DNA from: a virus
Length of the DNA stretch: 46,894 bases
Strand: one strand, 5' to 3'
IMG/VR virus record: IMGVR_UViG_3300027749_003864
Coordinates: 1 to 46,894 of that record
The notes under the pieces were generated by a model that searched no databases, had not been told where the DNA came from, and saw nothing but the letters and a program-made list of their open reading frames with translations. The stretch's first letter is position 1. Each line of letters begins with the position of its first letter. Positions 31,842 through 39,926 of the stretch are shown one piece after another. The position numbers and the translations under genes are program-made.

Positions 31842-32446
31842 TTTAAACCGGCAATAGTTAGCCACTTGTATAATTCATCGTTTTCACTTAGAGGGCTCAT
31901 TGTGCCTTTATGTGTGCGTTGTGAACGCTCATAACCTTTATCACGTACTTGGTTTATAAATCGATCAGTTGCATCTCCACCAACAGGATGATTTCCACTT
32001 GCAATAGTATCGTGGTGTGTTTCATCCATATCGTTCTCGCCGTGGAATTCACGACTTAACCTATCTGCATGACTATCTAAATCATGTGGGTGAACTTTGC
32101 CATGTAGGAAATTACGTGCTTTATGGTGTACCGTTTTATAGTCACCACTATCATCGTCAAACGGTGCATACTCACTGTTCATCCAGCTGTCTAGGCTAAT
32201 ATCATGCTGTCCTTCCGCTTCATATTCTTCGCTGGTAGTTTGAATGTTAACTTGTTCGCCGGATGTTACTTTAGGTATTTCAACTGTTGGTTTGCCATCT
32301 GCACCAGTTTTAATTTGATCTGCATCGACATTTACAGGGTTTCCGTCCGCACCTTTGATAGTTACATTACCACCTGGTTCAACTTTGTCAACAGTGCCAG
32401 TTTGAATTGGGCCGTCTTCTTTCATTAAAATGTCTTTAATCTTCAT
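31838..32446 (-). CDS. Hypothetical acidic phage protein
   Basis: 202 residues from the ATG at 32446 (MKIKDILMKEDGPIQ), chosen because TTGGAG precedes it. Residues about 15-70 form a beta-rich unit (TGTVDKVEPGGNVTIKGADG) like a small barrel. The rest is Asp/His-rich (HHKARNFLHGKVHPHDLDSHADR), and residues near 180 to the end are helical. MKIKDILMKE resembles the short leading peptides of other head-related proteins here. Function unknown. Confidence 0.55.
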   Translation of the reverse strand: MKIKDILMKEDGPIQTGTVDKVEPGGNVTIKGADGNPVNVDADQIKTGADGKPTVEIPKVTSGEQVNIQTTSEEYEAEGQHDISLDSWMNSEYAPFDDDSGDYKTVHHKARNFLHGKVHPHDLDSHADRLSREFHGENDMDETHHDTIASGNHPVGGDATDRFINQVRDKGYERSQRTHKGTMSPLSENDELYKWLTIAGLK

Positions 32447-33131
32447 TATTTTCTCCAAGGCTTAGTTTAGCACTTTCTAGTTTAGTTATGTATTTACGCA
32501 ATTTGTCAATAGATCCTCTAGCTCTGAGTAGCTTAAAAGCTAGGTTTTCTACACTCTGTTCGCCACCTGTTTCAAGACCTGCTTTGCGTAGACGTTTTAG
32601 TTCGTCCATTACACTACGACATTGTTCAATATTGTTGCTACGCATAGCAAAGTTAATCTTGCCAGCATAGTTTCGCGCCTTGGCTCGTATATCTTTAGGA
32701 TCAGTAGTAGGTTCAGTATGCTCGGGCTCGGTTAACCACTTGTCATCTAGCACACTGTATATTCCTGCACTATGATGCGGCTGGTCAGCAAGTTGTACGT
32801 ATAGTTCAACTGGAATATTTGAGATTGCCAAGTTATGTTCGTTATTATATAGATTCTTTTTGGCTGTAAACAATTCATCATTACCGTTAGTTTTACTTAC
32901 TACTAAATGTAAGTCTATATCACTGTAGTCGCTATAATTGTAACCAGCACTTGATCCGCTAAGAGTTACGTCTTTTAAATGTAGTATCGGAACATTGAGG
33001 TACAGGGCAAAATGACGAGCTATTTTTAATAGCTGTAAACGTACATCTTTGCGTAGTTGATTATTATCCCACAGCTTTGGGTTAAGCTCGTGATGATGTG
33101 GATTTGGATCAATGAATTCTTGAAAGTTCAT
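32436..33131 (-). CDS. Nucleotidyltransferase-fold protein
   Basis: 231 residues. LSGSSAGYNYSDYSDIDLHLV at 58-78 is the GS...DxD signature of Pol-beta-type nucleotidyltransferases (Gly59-Ser60, Asp71, Asp73); Glu109 in PVELYVQ is a plausible third carboxylate. The C-terminal half is helical. It could adenylylate protein or RNA; the partner is unknown. Upstream GTTAAATA ends 4 nt before the ATG and there is no ribosome site. An inverted repeat covers the start codon. Confidence 0.75.
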   Translation of the reverse strand: MNFQEFIDPNPHHHELNPKLWDNNQLRKDVRLQLLKIARHFALYLNVPILHLKDVTLSGSSAGYNYSDYSDIDLHLVVSKTNGNDELFTAKKNLYNNEHNLAISNIPVELYVQLADQPHHSAGIYSVLDDKWLTEPEHTEPTTDPKDIRAKARNYAGKINFAMRSNNIEQCRSVMDELKRLRKAGLETGGEQSVENLAFKLLRARGSIDKLRKYITKLESAKLSLGENNED

Positions 33132-33148
33132 TCTGTATTTAACAGAAT
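33130..33148. repeat. Inverted repeat over a start codon
   Basis: ATTCTGT and ACAGAAT flank ATTTA, a perfect 7-bp dyad at the nucleotidyltransferase start codon that also contains the late-like element. Could be an operator or an RNA hairpin at the start. Confidence 0.45.
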
Positions 33149-33549
33149 TACAAGCCTAAGAACTTTAATATGTGTGGAAAGTTAACAGCGTTGATCCAGC
33201 CAGTGCCTGCGGCAAATGCTAGTCCTACCATGGCATACATTGTATACTTGTTTTTAACTTTCTCTAATTCGCCAATTTTGCCAGCTAGTTCGTTGTGCTG
33301 TGCAGACTGTTGCTCATTTAGGTGATTGGCATGCTCATAGTATCTTTCAGCATTGCTACGATACTCATCAGTCATTTTGTTTAACTGTGCTAGTACTGTA
33401 TCGCGAGTCTGATCTAGACATTCGTGCATGTCTTTGACATCGCCCTTGAGATCGTCAATTTTTTCTTCAATTGCATGAATTTTTGTTTCAACTACAGCTA
33501 CCCGCTCGGGTAACATAGCTATTTGTGCTACAGCTTCTTTTGTGGCCAT
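33148..33549 (-). CDS. Coiled-coil protein with C-terminal membrane segment
   Basis: 133 residues from the ATG at 33549 (MATKEAVAQIAMLPERV); it has GGAGAGCCCGGAG just upstream. Residues 15-100 are heptad-rich (VETKIHAIEEKIDDLKGDVKD). A hydrophobic stretch at about 105-120 (YAMVGLAFAAGTGW) is followed by a short tail. Similar membrane coiled coils occur in T4-like phages; role unknown, perhaps lysis-related. Confidence 0.6.
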   Translation of the reverse strand: MATKEAVAQIAMLPERVAVVETKIHAIEEKIDDLKGDVKDMHECLDQTRDTVLAQLNKMTDEYRSNAERYYEHANHLNEQQSAQHNELAGKIGELEKVKNKYTMYAMVGLAFAAGTGWINAVNFPHILKFLGL

Positions 33550-33669
33550 CTCCGGGCTCTCCAATGTTATAAGTCTTGCGCTCGCTCCGAGCTGGGCCTA
33601 TTCTATAATTGGTTGTGATTTAAAGTGCCTAGATAATGATATTTTGCCTACAACTTTATTTAGTTCAGA

Positions 33670-34059
33670 TTACTTTTTAAAAAACACTATGTTTTTACCA
33701 GGATCTTGAGTATTGAACACAGCATACCTCTGATCCATTAGCTCATCCAATCCGCTGATGTAGGGTACTAGATGAAAATCTTGTTTTAAACAGCCCACGG
33801 CATCTCCATCTGATTCGTATAAACTGTCTCTGTCTGTGGTAAAGTCAAACCGCCAAAGACGGATAAGTTCATCTGTGTCAAATCCTGCCAAGTTACCTTT
33901 GGTTTCTACAACTACAGGAGTTTGAGTGTAAGTAACATTAGCACGAATACCCAGGGTCTGTAAAACAGTTTGAAAGTTTTGTTCTTTCCAACGCTCAATG
34001 TCAGTTGTGGGTCTTTTAGTGTGTGTGATATCCACCAGTGTGTACAGTTTATAGTTCAT
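33670..34059 (-). CDS. Conserved T4-like phage protein
   Basis: 129 residues. Opens MNYKLYTLVDITHTKRPTTD and contains RWKEQNFQTVLQTLGIRANV and LVPYISGLDELMDQRYAVFN, a pattern I believe is highly conserved in T4-like cyanophages and pelagiphages, with no known function. Coupled to ACP upstream by ATGA. The 105 bases after its stop (33565-33669) hold no gene I can see. Confidence 0.68.
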   Translation of the reverse strand: MNYKLYTLVDITHTKRPTTDIERWKEQNFQTVLQTLGIRANVTYTQTPVVVETKGNLAGFDTDELIRLWRFDFTTDRDSLYESDGDAVGCLKQDFHLVPYISGLDELMDQRYAVFNTQDPGKNIVFFKK

Positions 34060-34295
34060 TGCTTCAACAACTTTCGAGTTAAATCAATAACATCCTGTAC
34101 TGTAGTAATATGTTCGTGACTGTCAGCTGGATAAACAACATTAAACCTATCTTCCAATACAATCAGCAATTCCAGTGCATCCAGACTTTCAACTCCTAGG
34201 TCGTCCTTGAGATGTTTATCTACAGTAACTGATTCAGATTTCAATCTTAGCTCGTCGGCTAATATATTGATGACTTGTTGTGTAATATCTTTCAT
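34056..34295 (-). CDS. acpP: Acyl carrier protein
   Basis: 79 residues, typical ACP length and acidity. DDLGVESLDALELLIVLED matches the ACP core with Ser37 as the phosphopantetheine site; the usual DSL is here ESL. Carries acyl thioesters for lipid or other acyl chemistry. It starts 4 nt inside the PF10118-type gene end (ATGA), so the two are co-translated. Confidence 0.88.
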   Translation of the reverse strand: MKDITQQVINILADELRLKSESVTVDKHLKDDLGVESLDALELLIVLEDRFNVVYPADSHEHITTVQDVIDLTRKLLKQ

Positions 34296-35071
34296 GTTTT
34301 TCTATAATTTAGTAAAAGTGAATCGTCGTGGTCGTTGGGGTGAAAATCTTTTTTATAATAATCAAAATATCGGTTGGTATTTTCTCTAATCATGCCATTT
34401 TTAGCAAACAAAAATTGCCAAGCATCCTTTACAGTGGACCATTTGAAAAGTTGTCGATCTGCATGTAAAAATTGAATTGTTGTTTTACCAACTGACCACC
34501 AATATAATATTGTAGCAAATACCATGACCCATTGTCTAGTAGTTTCTTTACCACTTATGCTACGCCATAGGTCAAAACACACAGATTTGTGTTCTACTTC
34601 TTCTACACTGTGCCAGCGCCATATGTGTTCAAAATGTGGATGCATGCGTTTCATAAAAGTGCGTTTGCGTAAATTATAACCACCTGTCAATGCTGTAATG
34701 TGTTCCAAGCCAACAGTAATTGCTAAATTAGTTTCTGGGCTAAACTTTTTTTGTAACCAGTTCATTCTGTTGAGGTGTTCCTGTGCAGCCTGTTTGGCTG
34801 GTAAGCCTTGTTGTTGTAACCATTCATTATATTGTTTATGAGCGTAGCCGTGCCAATTTTCTTGTTTGATAAATTCATTTAGTTGAGATGTTAATTCAGA
34901 ACTGGTCACAGAATCCCTAAACGGTCTAGTACTATCAATAAAGTATTTTTCACCTTCAGGGAAGATAGCACTCATGGCATTGAGGAAATGAGTGCGAAAT
35001 GGGTTATTATCGCACCAGTAGCGTGGCAGGTCTTGTGACCAATCTTGTTTTAATTGATAGCTTTGGAACAT
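34292..35071 (-). CDS. PF10118-type predicted metal-dependent hydrolase (diiron-like)
   Basis: 259 residues. Family pattern: FLNAMSAIFPEGEKYFID at 29-46, IKQENWHGYAH (Glu71, His74, His78), GLEHITAL (Glu123, His124) and WHSVEEVEHKS (His154, Glu157/158, His161). The Glu/His set resembles a ferritin-like diiron site. The real reaction is unknown. Its operon partner ACP suggests an acyl-ACP substrate (inference). TATAAATA ends 4 nt before the ATG with no ribosome site. Confidence 0.8.
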   Translation of the reverse strand: MFQSYQLKQDWSQDLPRYWCDNNPFRTHFLNAMSAIFPEGEKYFIDSTRPFRDSVTSSELTSQLNEFIKQENWHGYAHKQYNEWLQQQGLPAKQAAQEHLNRMNWLQKKFSPETNLAITVGLEHITALTGGYNLRKRTFMKRMHPHFEHIWRWHSVEEVEHKSVCFDLWRSISGKETTRQWVMVFATILYWWSVGKTTIQFLHADRQLFKWSTVKDAWQFLFAKNGMIRENTNRYFDYYKKDFHPNDHDDSLLLNYRKT

Positions 35072-35075
35072 ACAA

Positions 35076-35083
35076 TATTTATA
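35076..35083 (-). promoter_or_regulatory. Late promoter giving a probable leaderless transcript
   Basis: Perfect TATAAATA on the minus strand, spacer TTGT, ATG at 35071. It directly follows a terminator. Confidence 0.6.
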
Positions 35084-35087
35084 GATA

Positions 35088-35112
35088 AAAAAAGGACCTT
35101 GCGGTCCTTTTT
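35088..35112 (-). terminator. Rho-independent terminator after the subtilase gene
   Basis: AAAAAGGACC, loop TTGC on the plus strand, GGTCCTTTTT. 10-bp stem with a T run on both strands, so it can work in either direction. Confidence 0.88.
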
Positions 35113-35126
35113 ATTTATGGAACTGT

Positions 35127-36671
35127 TTAAGCCCCTGAGTATCCGCCGTGGTATGGATTGTACAAATACTTGTTAGGCGCACCTAATAGTGCTGTACTAT
35201 TGCTCCATGCATTAGTACTATTATTTGGATTATACACTTGACTAGTTTTAGCCTGTGTTGTAATCCAAGTTTTAACTTGTGTAGGTGTTGCTGTGGGGTT
35301 GCCTTGCAAGTATAAAGCAGCTACGCCAGTAACTTGCGGAGTTGCCATACTAGTACCGGCAATTTTGCAAGCCTTGAATGTTGTTTGTTGTTGTGTGCCA
35401 AACACATACTGGAATGGACTAAAACTACTTTGATTGCTAGTACTACTTGTAATGTCAGTGCCTGGACTGATAATATTGCAACCTGGACCGCGCTCGCTGT
35501 AGTAGGCCAGTTGCTCTAAGTAACTACTTCCATTTTTAACAGTTGCACTATCGCTAGCACTTACACGGATTGTACCACTAGGACTTCCGCCTCTATGATA
35601 ATATATAGGAGTGTTGGCTGGAGCAATAGCACCTGAAAAACTATGTGTATAATAGTTGTTGTAATCTGCGCCACCACTCACATCAATTTTATGACCATAG
35701 TTGCCAGCTGCTGCTATGTAGACAATACCAGCTGTTTGACCTTGAGCAATGCGTGTTTCAGTTGCTGGATCGCTAATGCAATGTTCAAACCCTACCATTC
35801 CTTTGCTGGGCAAATACTGTGTACCGCTAGCGTAATTGGTAGTTGTGCCTTCATAAACAATCTTATTGATAGTTTTTTGATTTGGACGATTTGCATTATC
35901 GCTGTAATACCAAACATATCCCCAACTCATGTTAACAATAGTTGGACGATGATTGCCTGTGGCTATTTTTCTTAAATGCCAAGCACGGAGAATATCAAAT
36001 GCTGCATAAGTATCAAAACTCTTAGTACCACCTGGTGAATTGTCAAATATGCGCAGACTATAGATGTAAGCACCTTTTGCGGCACCGTAGGTTGTGCCAG
36101 CGGCTATGCCAGCCACATGTGTACCATGTTCGCCTTCACCGTAATTGCTGTAATCATAGTAACCAACTGGCATAGTGCCCGATAGTCCAGCTTCTGTGTA
36201 CCAATTGATTTCTTTTAGTCTTGAACCAAACTCTGGATGTCCTGATTGCACACCATCATCCATGATAACAATGTCAACACCAGTACCGTCACGAGAGGCT
36301 GCATAAGTTGTGCCCACTGTGCTTTCAGTAGTGTTAAGTGTTGCTCGGCGCAAGCCCCAATTTACATTATACAAGTCTGGATTAGTAGCACGACGGGAAA
36401 AATTGCCAGCTGTGTTATTATAAGCACGGGGAGTTTCTGTTACATCTGATACAGTATGTGGACGAGCAGCACTGGCAGGTAATTTATAGTGTATGTGTGC
36501 CACACGAGGATCAGTTGCTAGTTTGGCAGCTTCCTCGTCGGTCAACATGTAATGGTAAGTAAGTTCGTTTAAAGGAACTAGATCTGCAATTTCAGTGCCA
36601 TTGGCCACTAGTTCAGCATGCAAACTATCTATATCTGCTTCGCTATGTGCGACAATGACACATTCTTTCAT
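35127..36671 (-). CDS. Subtilisin-like serine protease (peptidase S8)
   Basis: 514 residues. Residues 1-65 look like an I9-type propeptide (VIVAHSEADIDSLHAELVANG). Catalytic triad: Asp138 (VDIVIMDDGV), His182 (EHGTHVAG) and Ser441 (AGTSMATPQVTGVAALYL); the oxyanion Asn is in AAAGNYG (Asn324). No signal peptide. Subtilases appear near tail genes of some T4-like phages and may be virion-borne, cutting host surface or phage proteins. Close to the paralog array. Confidence 0.92.
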   Translation of the reverse strand: MKECVIVAHSEADIDSLHAELVANGTEIADLVPLNELTYHYMLTDEEAAKLATDPRVAHIHYKLPASAARPHTVSDVTETPRAYNNTAGNFSRRATNPDLYNVNWGLRRATLNTTESTVGTTYAASRDGTGVDIVIMDDGVQSGHPEFGSRLKEINWYTEAGLSGTMPVGYYDYSNYGEGEHGTHVAGIAAGTTYGAAKGAYIYSLRIFDNSPGGTKSFDTYAAFDILRAWHLRKIATGNHRPTIVNMSWGYVWYYSDNANRPNQKTINKIVYEGTTTNYASGTQYLPSKGMVGFEHCISDPATETRIAQGQTAGIVYIAAAGNYGHKIDVSGGADYNNYYTHSFSGAIAPANTPIYYHRGGSPSGTIRVSASDSATVKNGSSYLEQLAYYSERGPGCNIISPGTDITSSTSNQSSFSPFQYVFGTQQQTTFKACKIAGTSMATPQVTGVAALYLQGNPTATPTQVKTWITTQAKTSQVYNPNNSTNAWSNSTALLGAPNKYLYNPYHGGYSGA

Positions 36672-36865
36672 TATTTTTTTCCGTGGCGTGCTTCTACTTT
36701 AGCCTGTGTTTCTGCACTCATGGGTTTTACTTTGACAAGCTGTTTGCCTTCCAAACCCATTTCTGATCGGATAGCTGCAGATTTTTCTTTCATTGAGTCT
36801 ATTTTGGCCTGAGCGTTAGCACGGACCAGTGTAACTTTGCTTGGTGAAAATTGTGTGTTAGCCAT
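36671..36865 (-). CDS. Small basic helical protein
   Basis: 64 residues from the ATG at 36865 (MANTQFSPSKVTLVRAN); AAGGAAAA lies before it. Lys/Glu-rich helix (AQAKIDSMKEKSAAIRSEMG) and a basic end. The stop overlaps the subtilase start codon. No family recognised; could be a chaperone or inhibitor of the protease by position (inference). Confidence 0.6.
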   Translation of the reverse strand: MANTQFSPSKVTLVRANAQAKIDSMKEKSAAIRSEMGLEGKQLVKVKPMSAETQAKVEARHGKK

Positions 36866-36875
36866 TATTTTTCCT

Positions 36876-37664
36876 TTATAAGCTATTTGGATTAGCAAGA
36901 CTCCAACCTGGGTCTCCTGCTAGTGGGCCTGGAAGGAATCCCCAACCTAAGTCTTGGCATTCCGCTATACTCCAGCCGTCGCCGTTGCCGCCCCAACCGC
37001 CTAGAGCTTCCATAGCATCGTATAATGCACTGGCCAAGTCTGTTGGAATAGAATTCTCGTCAGCATCGTGTCCTTGTTCTGGCTCATCATAACCTTGCTC
37101 GTCATAGTCGCTAGTAGTGAGTTCATCGCTGATGGCAAATACAAAGTTACCAAAGTTATTTGTATAAGCCTCATGATCATAGTATGTTGGTGCTCCAAGA
37201 TAGTACACTTCAGCTACTTTTTGTATAGCACGAACTATGTATGAATAAAAACTATCTGCATCGTTGAATCCAGCACGGATAATATTTCCGCCAGTCACAG
37301 GCTCGCCGTCTTGAAACCAATCAACAGTTACGCTGCTTGTTGTAGCGGCCACAACAGTAAACTCACCGTTGTATCGATAATAGTCCATGTCGTAAACATA
37401 GATAGTATCGCCAACTGCATAAGGAGCTTGAGCTTGTTCAGCAAACTCATAAGTTACTTGTCGACCATCAGCTGTACCGCCTGTGACTGCAATATTATCT
37501 TGATCGAAATAATAGTTATTAGAATATAAATTATAATAGATACTAAAAGTAAAAAACTTTAATTTTCTAGTACCAAACAAACTGCTTGGTGCGGCTCGTT
37601 GTGTGTTAACAGCAACTTCTCTTGCGTTGCTGGGATTGTATAAATTACCTGCGTATTGTGGCAT
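36876..37664 (-). CDS. Tandem structural paralog 1
   Basis: 262 residues. Shares the N-terminal pattern of the array (MPQYAGNLYN ... RAAPSSLFGTRKLKFFTF) and the later YIVRAIQKVAEVYYLGAPTYY block. The middle has a beta-rich insert (TVVAATTSSVTVDWFQDGEPV). C-terminal part is acidic (DEQGYDEPEQGHDADE). Probably a virion protein. It begins 9 nt after the stop of paralog 2, in one operon. Confidence 0.65.
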   Translation of the reverse strand: MPQYAGNLYNPSNAREVAVNTQRAAPSSLFGTRKLKFFTFSIYYNLYSNNYYFDQDNIAVTGGTADGRQVTYEFAEQAQAPYAVGDTIYVYDMDYYRYNGEFTVVAATTSSVTVDWFQDGEPVTGGNIIRAGFNDADSFYSYIVRAIQKVAEVYYLGAPTYYDHEAYTNNFGNFVFAISDELTTSDYDEQGYDEPEQGHDADENSIPTDLASALYDAMEALGGWGGNGDGWSIAECQDLGWGFLPGPLAGDPGWSLANPNSL

Positions 37665-37673
37665 GATTGATCC

Positions 37674-38558
37674 TTAAAAAGTTAAACCAAAACTAGGGTT
37701 TAGTCGCCATATGTATAGGCTGCTAGTAGAAAGTTCATTGTCTGTTAATACTTTTGCCACAGCTTGTACAAAGTTATACGGATAGTTACAGCTTTGAATT
37801 CTGCCGTCGCCGCAATAGCATAATGAATCTCCAGCTACACCCGAAAAGTCAACATCACCAAAGAATCCGTTACCTTCTGGAAGGAATGGTTCAGCATCAT
37901 CTGCTACGGCAAATGTAAAACAGTCATAACCAAGATCAACATACACATAACCGATTGAGGTACCGCCATCATACACTGTGGTAGTAGCTGTGCTGTTAAA
38001 CTTCACATAAGTTGTTGTACATTCTGTAACAAAGTGTTGGTCATAAAGATTGCAATTGTAACCATTTCCAACATCGGCCACACGCACTGGATCACCAACA
38101 TTGAATGGCGGCGTTGGTTGTTCTACAAATTCTAGTTTGGCAATGGTGCCGTCGCCTGTAGCTCTAGAAACATATATATTCTCACTAAAATATGTTGGCT
38201 TAAAAGCATACCAAGGACTTGCTTGATTCAATGGGCTGGTTGCTGAGTTTTGTGGTTCGCCCACATAGAACAATTCTGCTCCTCCGCCACCGCCTCCGCG
38301 GATATCGCCGTTGCCTTCTGTAGGAGCATCAATACCCCCTATCATACCACCTTGCTGAATAGCACGAACCATTTGATAGTACAAACTGTTGCTGTCTTGC
38401 CAGTTAGCGGCAAGGCCGTAGTCTTGTTCTATATGTAAACTGTAAAATGCTAGTTTTCTTGTACCGAAGTTTGAACTTGCGGCTGTTCTGCGGTAGTTAA
38501 GGGCGGTTATGTTGTTACTGCTACCTTGTGTGATTTGATCACCTGCATATTTTGGCAT
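37674..38558 (-). CDS. Tandem structural paralog 2
   Basis: 294 residues from the ATG at 38558, with GGGAG upstream; the open frame extends 16 codons further but into the promoter. N-terminus MPKYAGDQITQG...ALNYRRTAASSNFGTRKLAFYSL, then YQMVRAIQQGGMIGGIDAPT. Larger insert with a Gly-rich loop (GDIRGGGGGGAEL) and a Cys-containing region near 230-290. Late promoter CATAAATA upstream. Confidence 0.65.
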   Translation of the reverse strand: MPKYAGDQITQGSSNNITALNYRRTAASSNFGTRKLAFYSLHIEQDYGLAANWQDSNSLYYQMVRAIQQGGMIGGIDAPTEGNGDIRGGGGGGAELFYVGEPQNSATSPLNQASPWYAFKPTYFSENIYVSRATGDGTIAKLEFVEQPTPPFNVGDPVRVADVGNGYNCNLYDQHFVTECTTTYVKFNSTATTTVYDGGTSIGYVYVDLGYDCFTFAVADDAEPFLPEGNGFFGDVDFSGVAGDSLCYCGDGRIQSCNYPYNFVQAVAKVLTDNELSTSSLYIWRLNPSFGLTF

Positions 38559-38583
38559 TAATTTCTCCCGAATGCGTTTCAAG

Positions 38584-38627
38584 TATTTATGTGTTCCAGT
38601 CAACAAAAAAGGATCCTCAGATCCTTT
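38584..38627 (-). promoter_or_regulatory. Terminator plus late promoter cassette before paralog 2
   Basis: Terminator AAAGGATC-TGAG-GATCCTTT with T run (38627-38605), then CATAAATA (38591-38584), ribosome site and ATG. Part of a repeated intergenic layout in this array. Confidence 0.75.
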
Positions 38628-38647
38628 AGTGTTCAGTCCCGTAAGGA

Positions 38648-39205
38648 TTAAGAATTGTAAAATGCTTTCAAGTTTGGATCTGGGTTGATGGGTGAATTCT
38701 CAACATATTCAAACTTGGTGTAGTACTCTTGGTAGTCAGAATCAGTAGTCCAACCATAGTCGCCGCTGACTGCTGGATTTTCTCCCAAGCCGCCCAGCAA
38801 GTACACTTCTTGCACACTAATGTCATCACCATCCACACCAGCTAGAGCTTCTCTTAGAGCATCTTGTAGTGTGGTGGCTTTGGCATTGTAGCCGCTGCCT
38901 GGATTGCTTTCGTCCAACGCAAGATTGTTGCCGTCGTTGAATGTGTCTTCAAACACGCCCACTGTGATACGACCATGATTGTAACCCACATGTGGAGCAC
39001 CAATGATGGCAATTTCAGCACGAGTTTGAATGGTGTCGATCACTGTGTTCAGTGTTGACATAACAATATCGCTAGAGTTTGACTGGGCACTGAAGCGAAT
39101 TTGTCCAATGTTGAACCATACTACTTTGCGTGAGCCAAAACGGCTGTATGGCACTTGTTGTGTGCGGTAATTGGCCGCTACACTTGTTCCGATTAATGAT
39201 GGCAT
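38648..39205 (-). CDS. Tandem structural paralog 3
   Basis: 185 residues. MPSLIGTSVAANYRTQQVPYSRFGSRKVVWFNI, then NTVIDTIQTRAEIAIIGAPHVG and TVGVFEDTFNDGNNL, which match paralogs 4 and 5 closely. C-terminal part is acidic and Tyr-rich. Good ribosome site (CAGGAGAT). A CTAAATA element (39242-39236) precedes it. Confidence 0.65.
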   Translation of the reverse strand: MPSLIGTSVAANYRTQQVPYSRFGSRKVVWFNIGQIRFSAQSNSSDIVMSTLNTVIDTIQTRAEIAIIGAPHVGYNHGRITVGVFEDTFNDGNNLALDESNPGSGYNAKATTLQDALREALAGVDGDDISVQEVYLLGGLGENPAVSGDYGWTTDSDYQEYYTKFEYVENSPINPDPNLKAFYNS

Positions 39206-39235
39206 AATAATCTCCTGTATATGCTGTTTATATAG

Positions 39236-39277
39236 TATTTAGTTCAGCCAACAAAAAAGGATCCTAAGATCCTTTTT
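39236..39277 (-). promoter_or_regulatory. Terminator plus late-like promoter before paralog 3
   Basis: Stem AAAAAGGATC/GATCCTTTTT with loop CTAA on the plus strand (39254-39277), then CTAAATA (39242-39236), a one-base variant of the late element. Confidence 0.7.
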
Positions 39278-39293
39278 GTAGAAGCTATACTGA

Positions 39294-39818
39294 TTAATCA
39301 GTGAATAGTTCGTTTTCGTATGAGCTTTCGCCTTGATAGCTATAAGAACCATCAATTTGAATACTTTGTGGGTTAACATAGTTGATAGCACGGTTCCACT
39401 CAGCAAATCCGTTGCCGTATAATACAGCAAGATCTACGTCAGCATTGTCAACACCTAAACTGGCGTTTACTGATTGACCTAATGTACGAGCAAACGCATT
39501 TGCATATGCATAATCTTCGTCACGATTTGGATCGCTGATGTTACCGTCATTCATTGTGTCAGCATAAACACCAATCATAAATGCGCCATCACTTGGGCTA
39601 CCAATAATTACTACTTCTGCTTGAGCTTGGATACCACGAACTGCCTTGGCAAAATTGCTGTTTGGCGCATTAGCGTTGAGTGCAAGATCAACACCGTTAA
39701 CGTGTACTTTCAAGAATTGGATTTGTCTTGTAGCTAGGCGTGTTGTTGGTGCAACACGTAGATAGTTAGCTACCACTGTTGGATTGTTTGCGATTTGATC
39801 GCCGTTGTATTGTCCCAT
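39294..39818 (-). CDS. Tandem structural paralog 4
   Basis: 174 residues. MGQYNGDQIANNPTVVANYL, TTRLATRQIQFLKVHV, then KAVRGIQAQAEVVIIGSPSD, FMIGVYADTMNDGNIS and an Asn/Asp-rich C-terminal part. The most compact member of the family. Perfect late promoter and a hairpin-bearing leader upstream. Confidence 0.66.
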   Translation of the reverse strand: MGQYNGDQIANNPTVVANYLRVAPTTRLATRQIQFLKVHVNGVDLALNANAPNSNFAKAVRGIQAQAEVVIIGSPSDGAFMIGVYADTMNDGNISDPNRDEDYAYANAFARTLGQSVNASLGVDNADVDLAVLYGNGFAEWNRAINYVNPQSIQIDGSYSYQGESSYENELFTD

Positions 39819-39836
39819 ATTGTTCTCCTAATAGGT

Positions 39837-39853
39837 AATCACGCTCTGTGATT
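39837..39853 (-). repeat. Conserved leader hairpin of paralog 4
   Basis: AATCAC, loop GCTCT (plus strand), GTGATT: 6-bp stem in the leader between late promoter and ribosome site. The same loop recurs at 40531-40545 with a paired base change. Confidence 0.75.
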
Positions 39854-39862
39854 GTTGTATTG

Positions 39863-39902
39863 TATTTATACCAGCCAACAAAAAAGGGCTACAAGAGCCC
39901 TA
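39863..39902 (-). promoter_or_regulatory. Terminator plus late promoter cassette before paralog 4
   Basis: Terminator GGGCT-CTTGT-AGCCC followed by TTTTTT on the minus strand (39900-39881), then perfect TATAAATA (39870-39863). Confidence 0.8.
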
Positions 39903-39926
39903 GTTTGCTTCCCATCCCTTTGAGAA

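Noticed and set aside
33565-33669. Possible tRNA or small RNA in the gap
   Set aside because: No cloverleaf could be drawn; only a short CTCG/CGAG hairpin is visible.
35112-35119. Late promoter CATAAATA next to the subtilase stop
   Set aside because: It lies directly before a terminator hairpin, so a transcript from it would end at once; probably chance overlap with the T-rich end.
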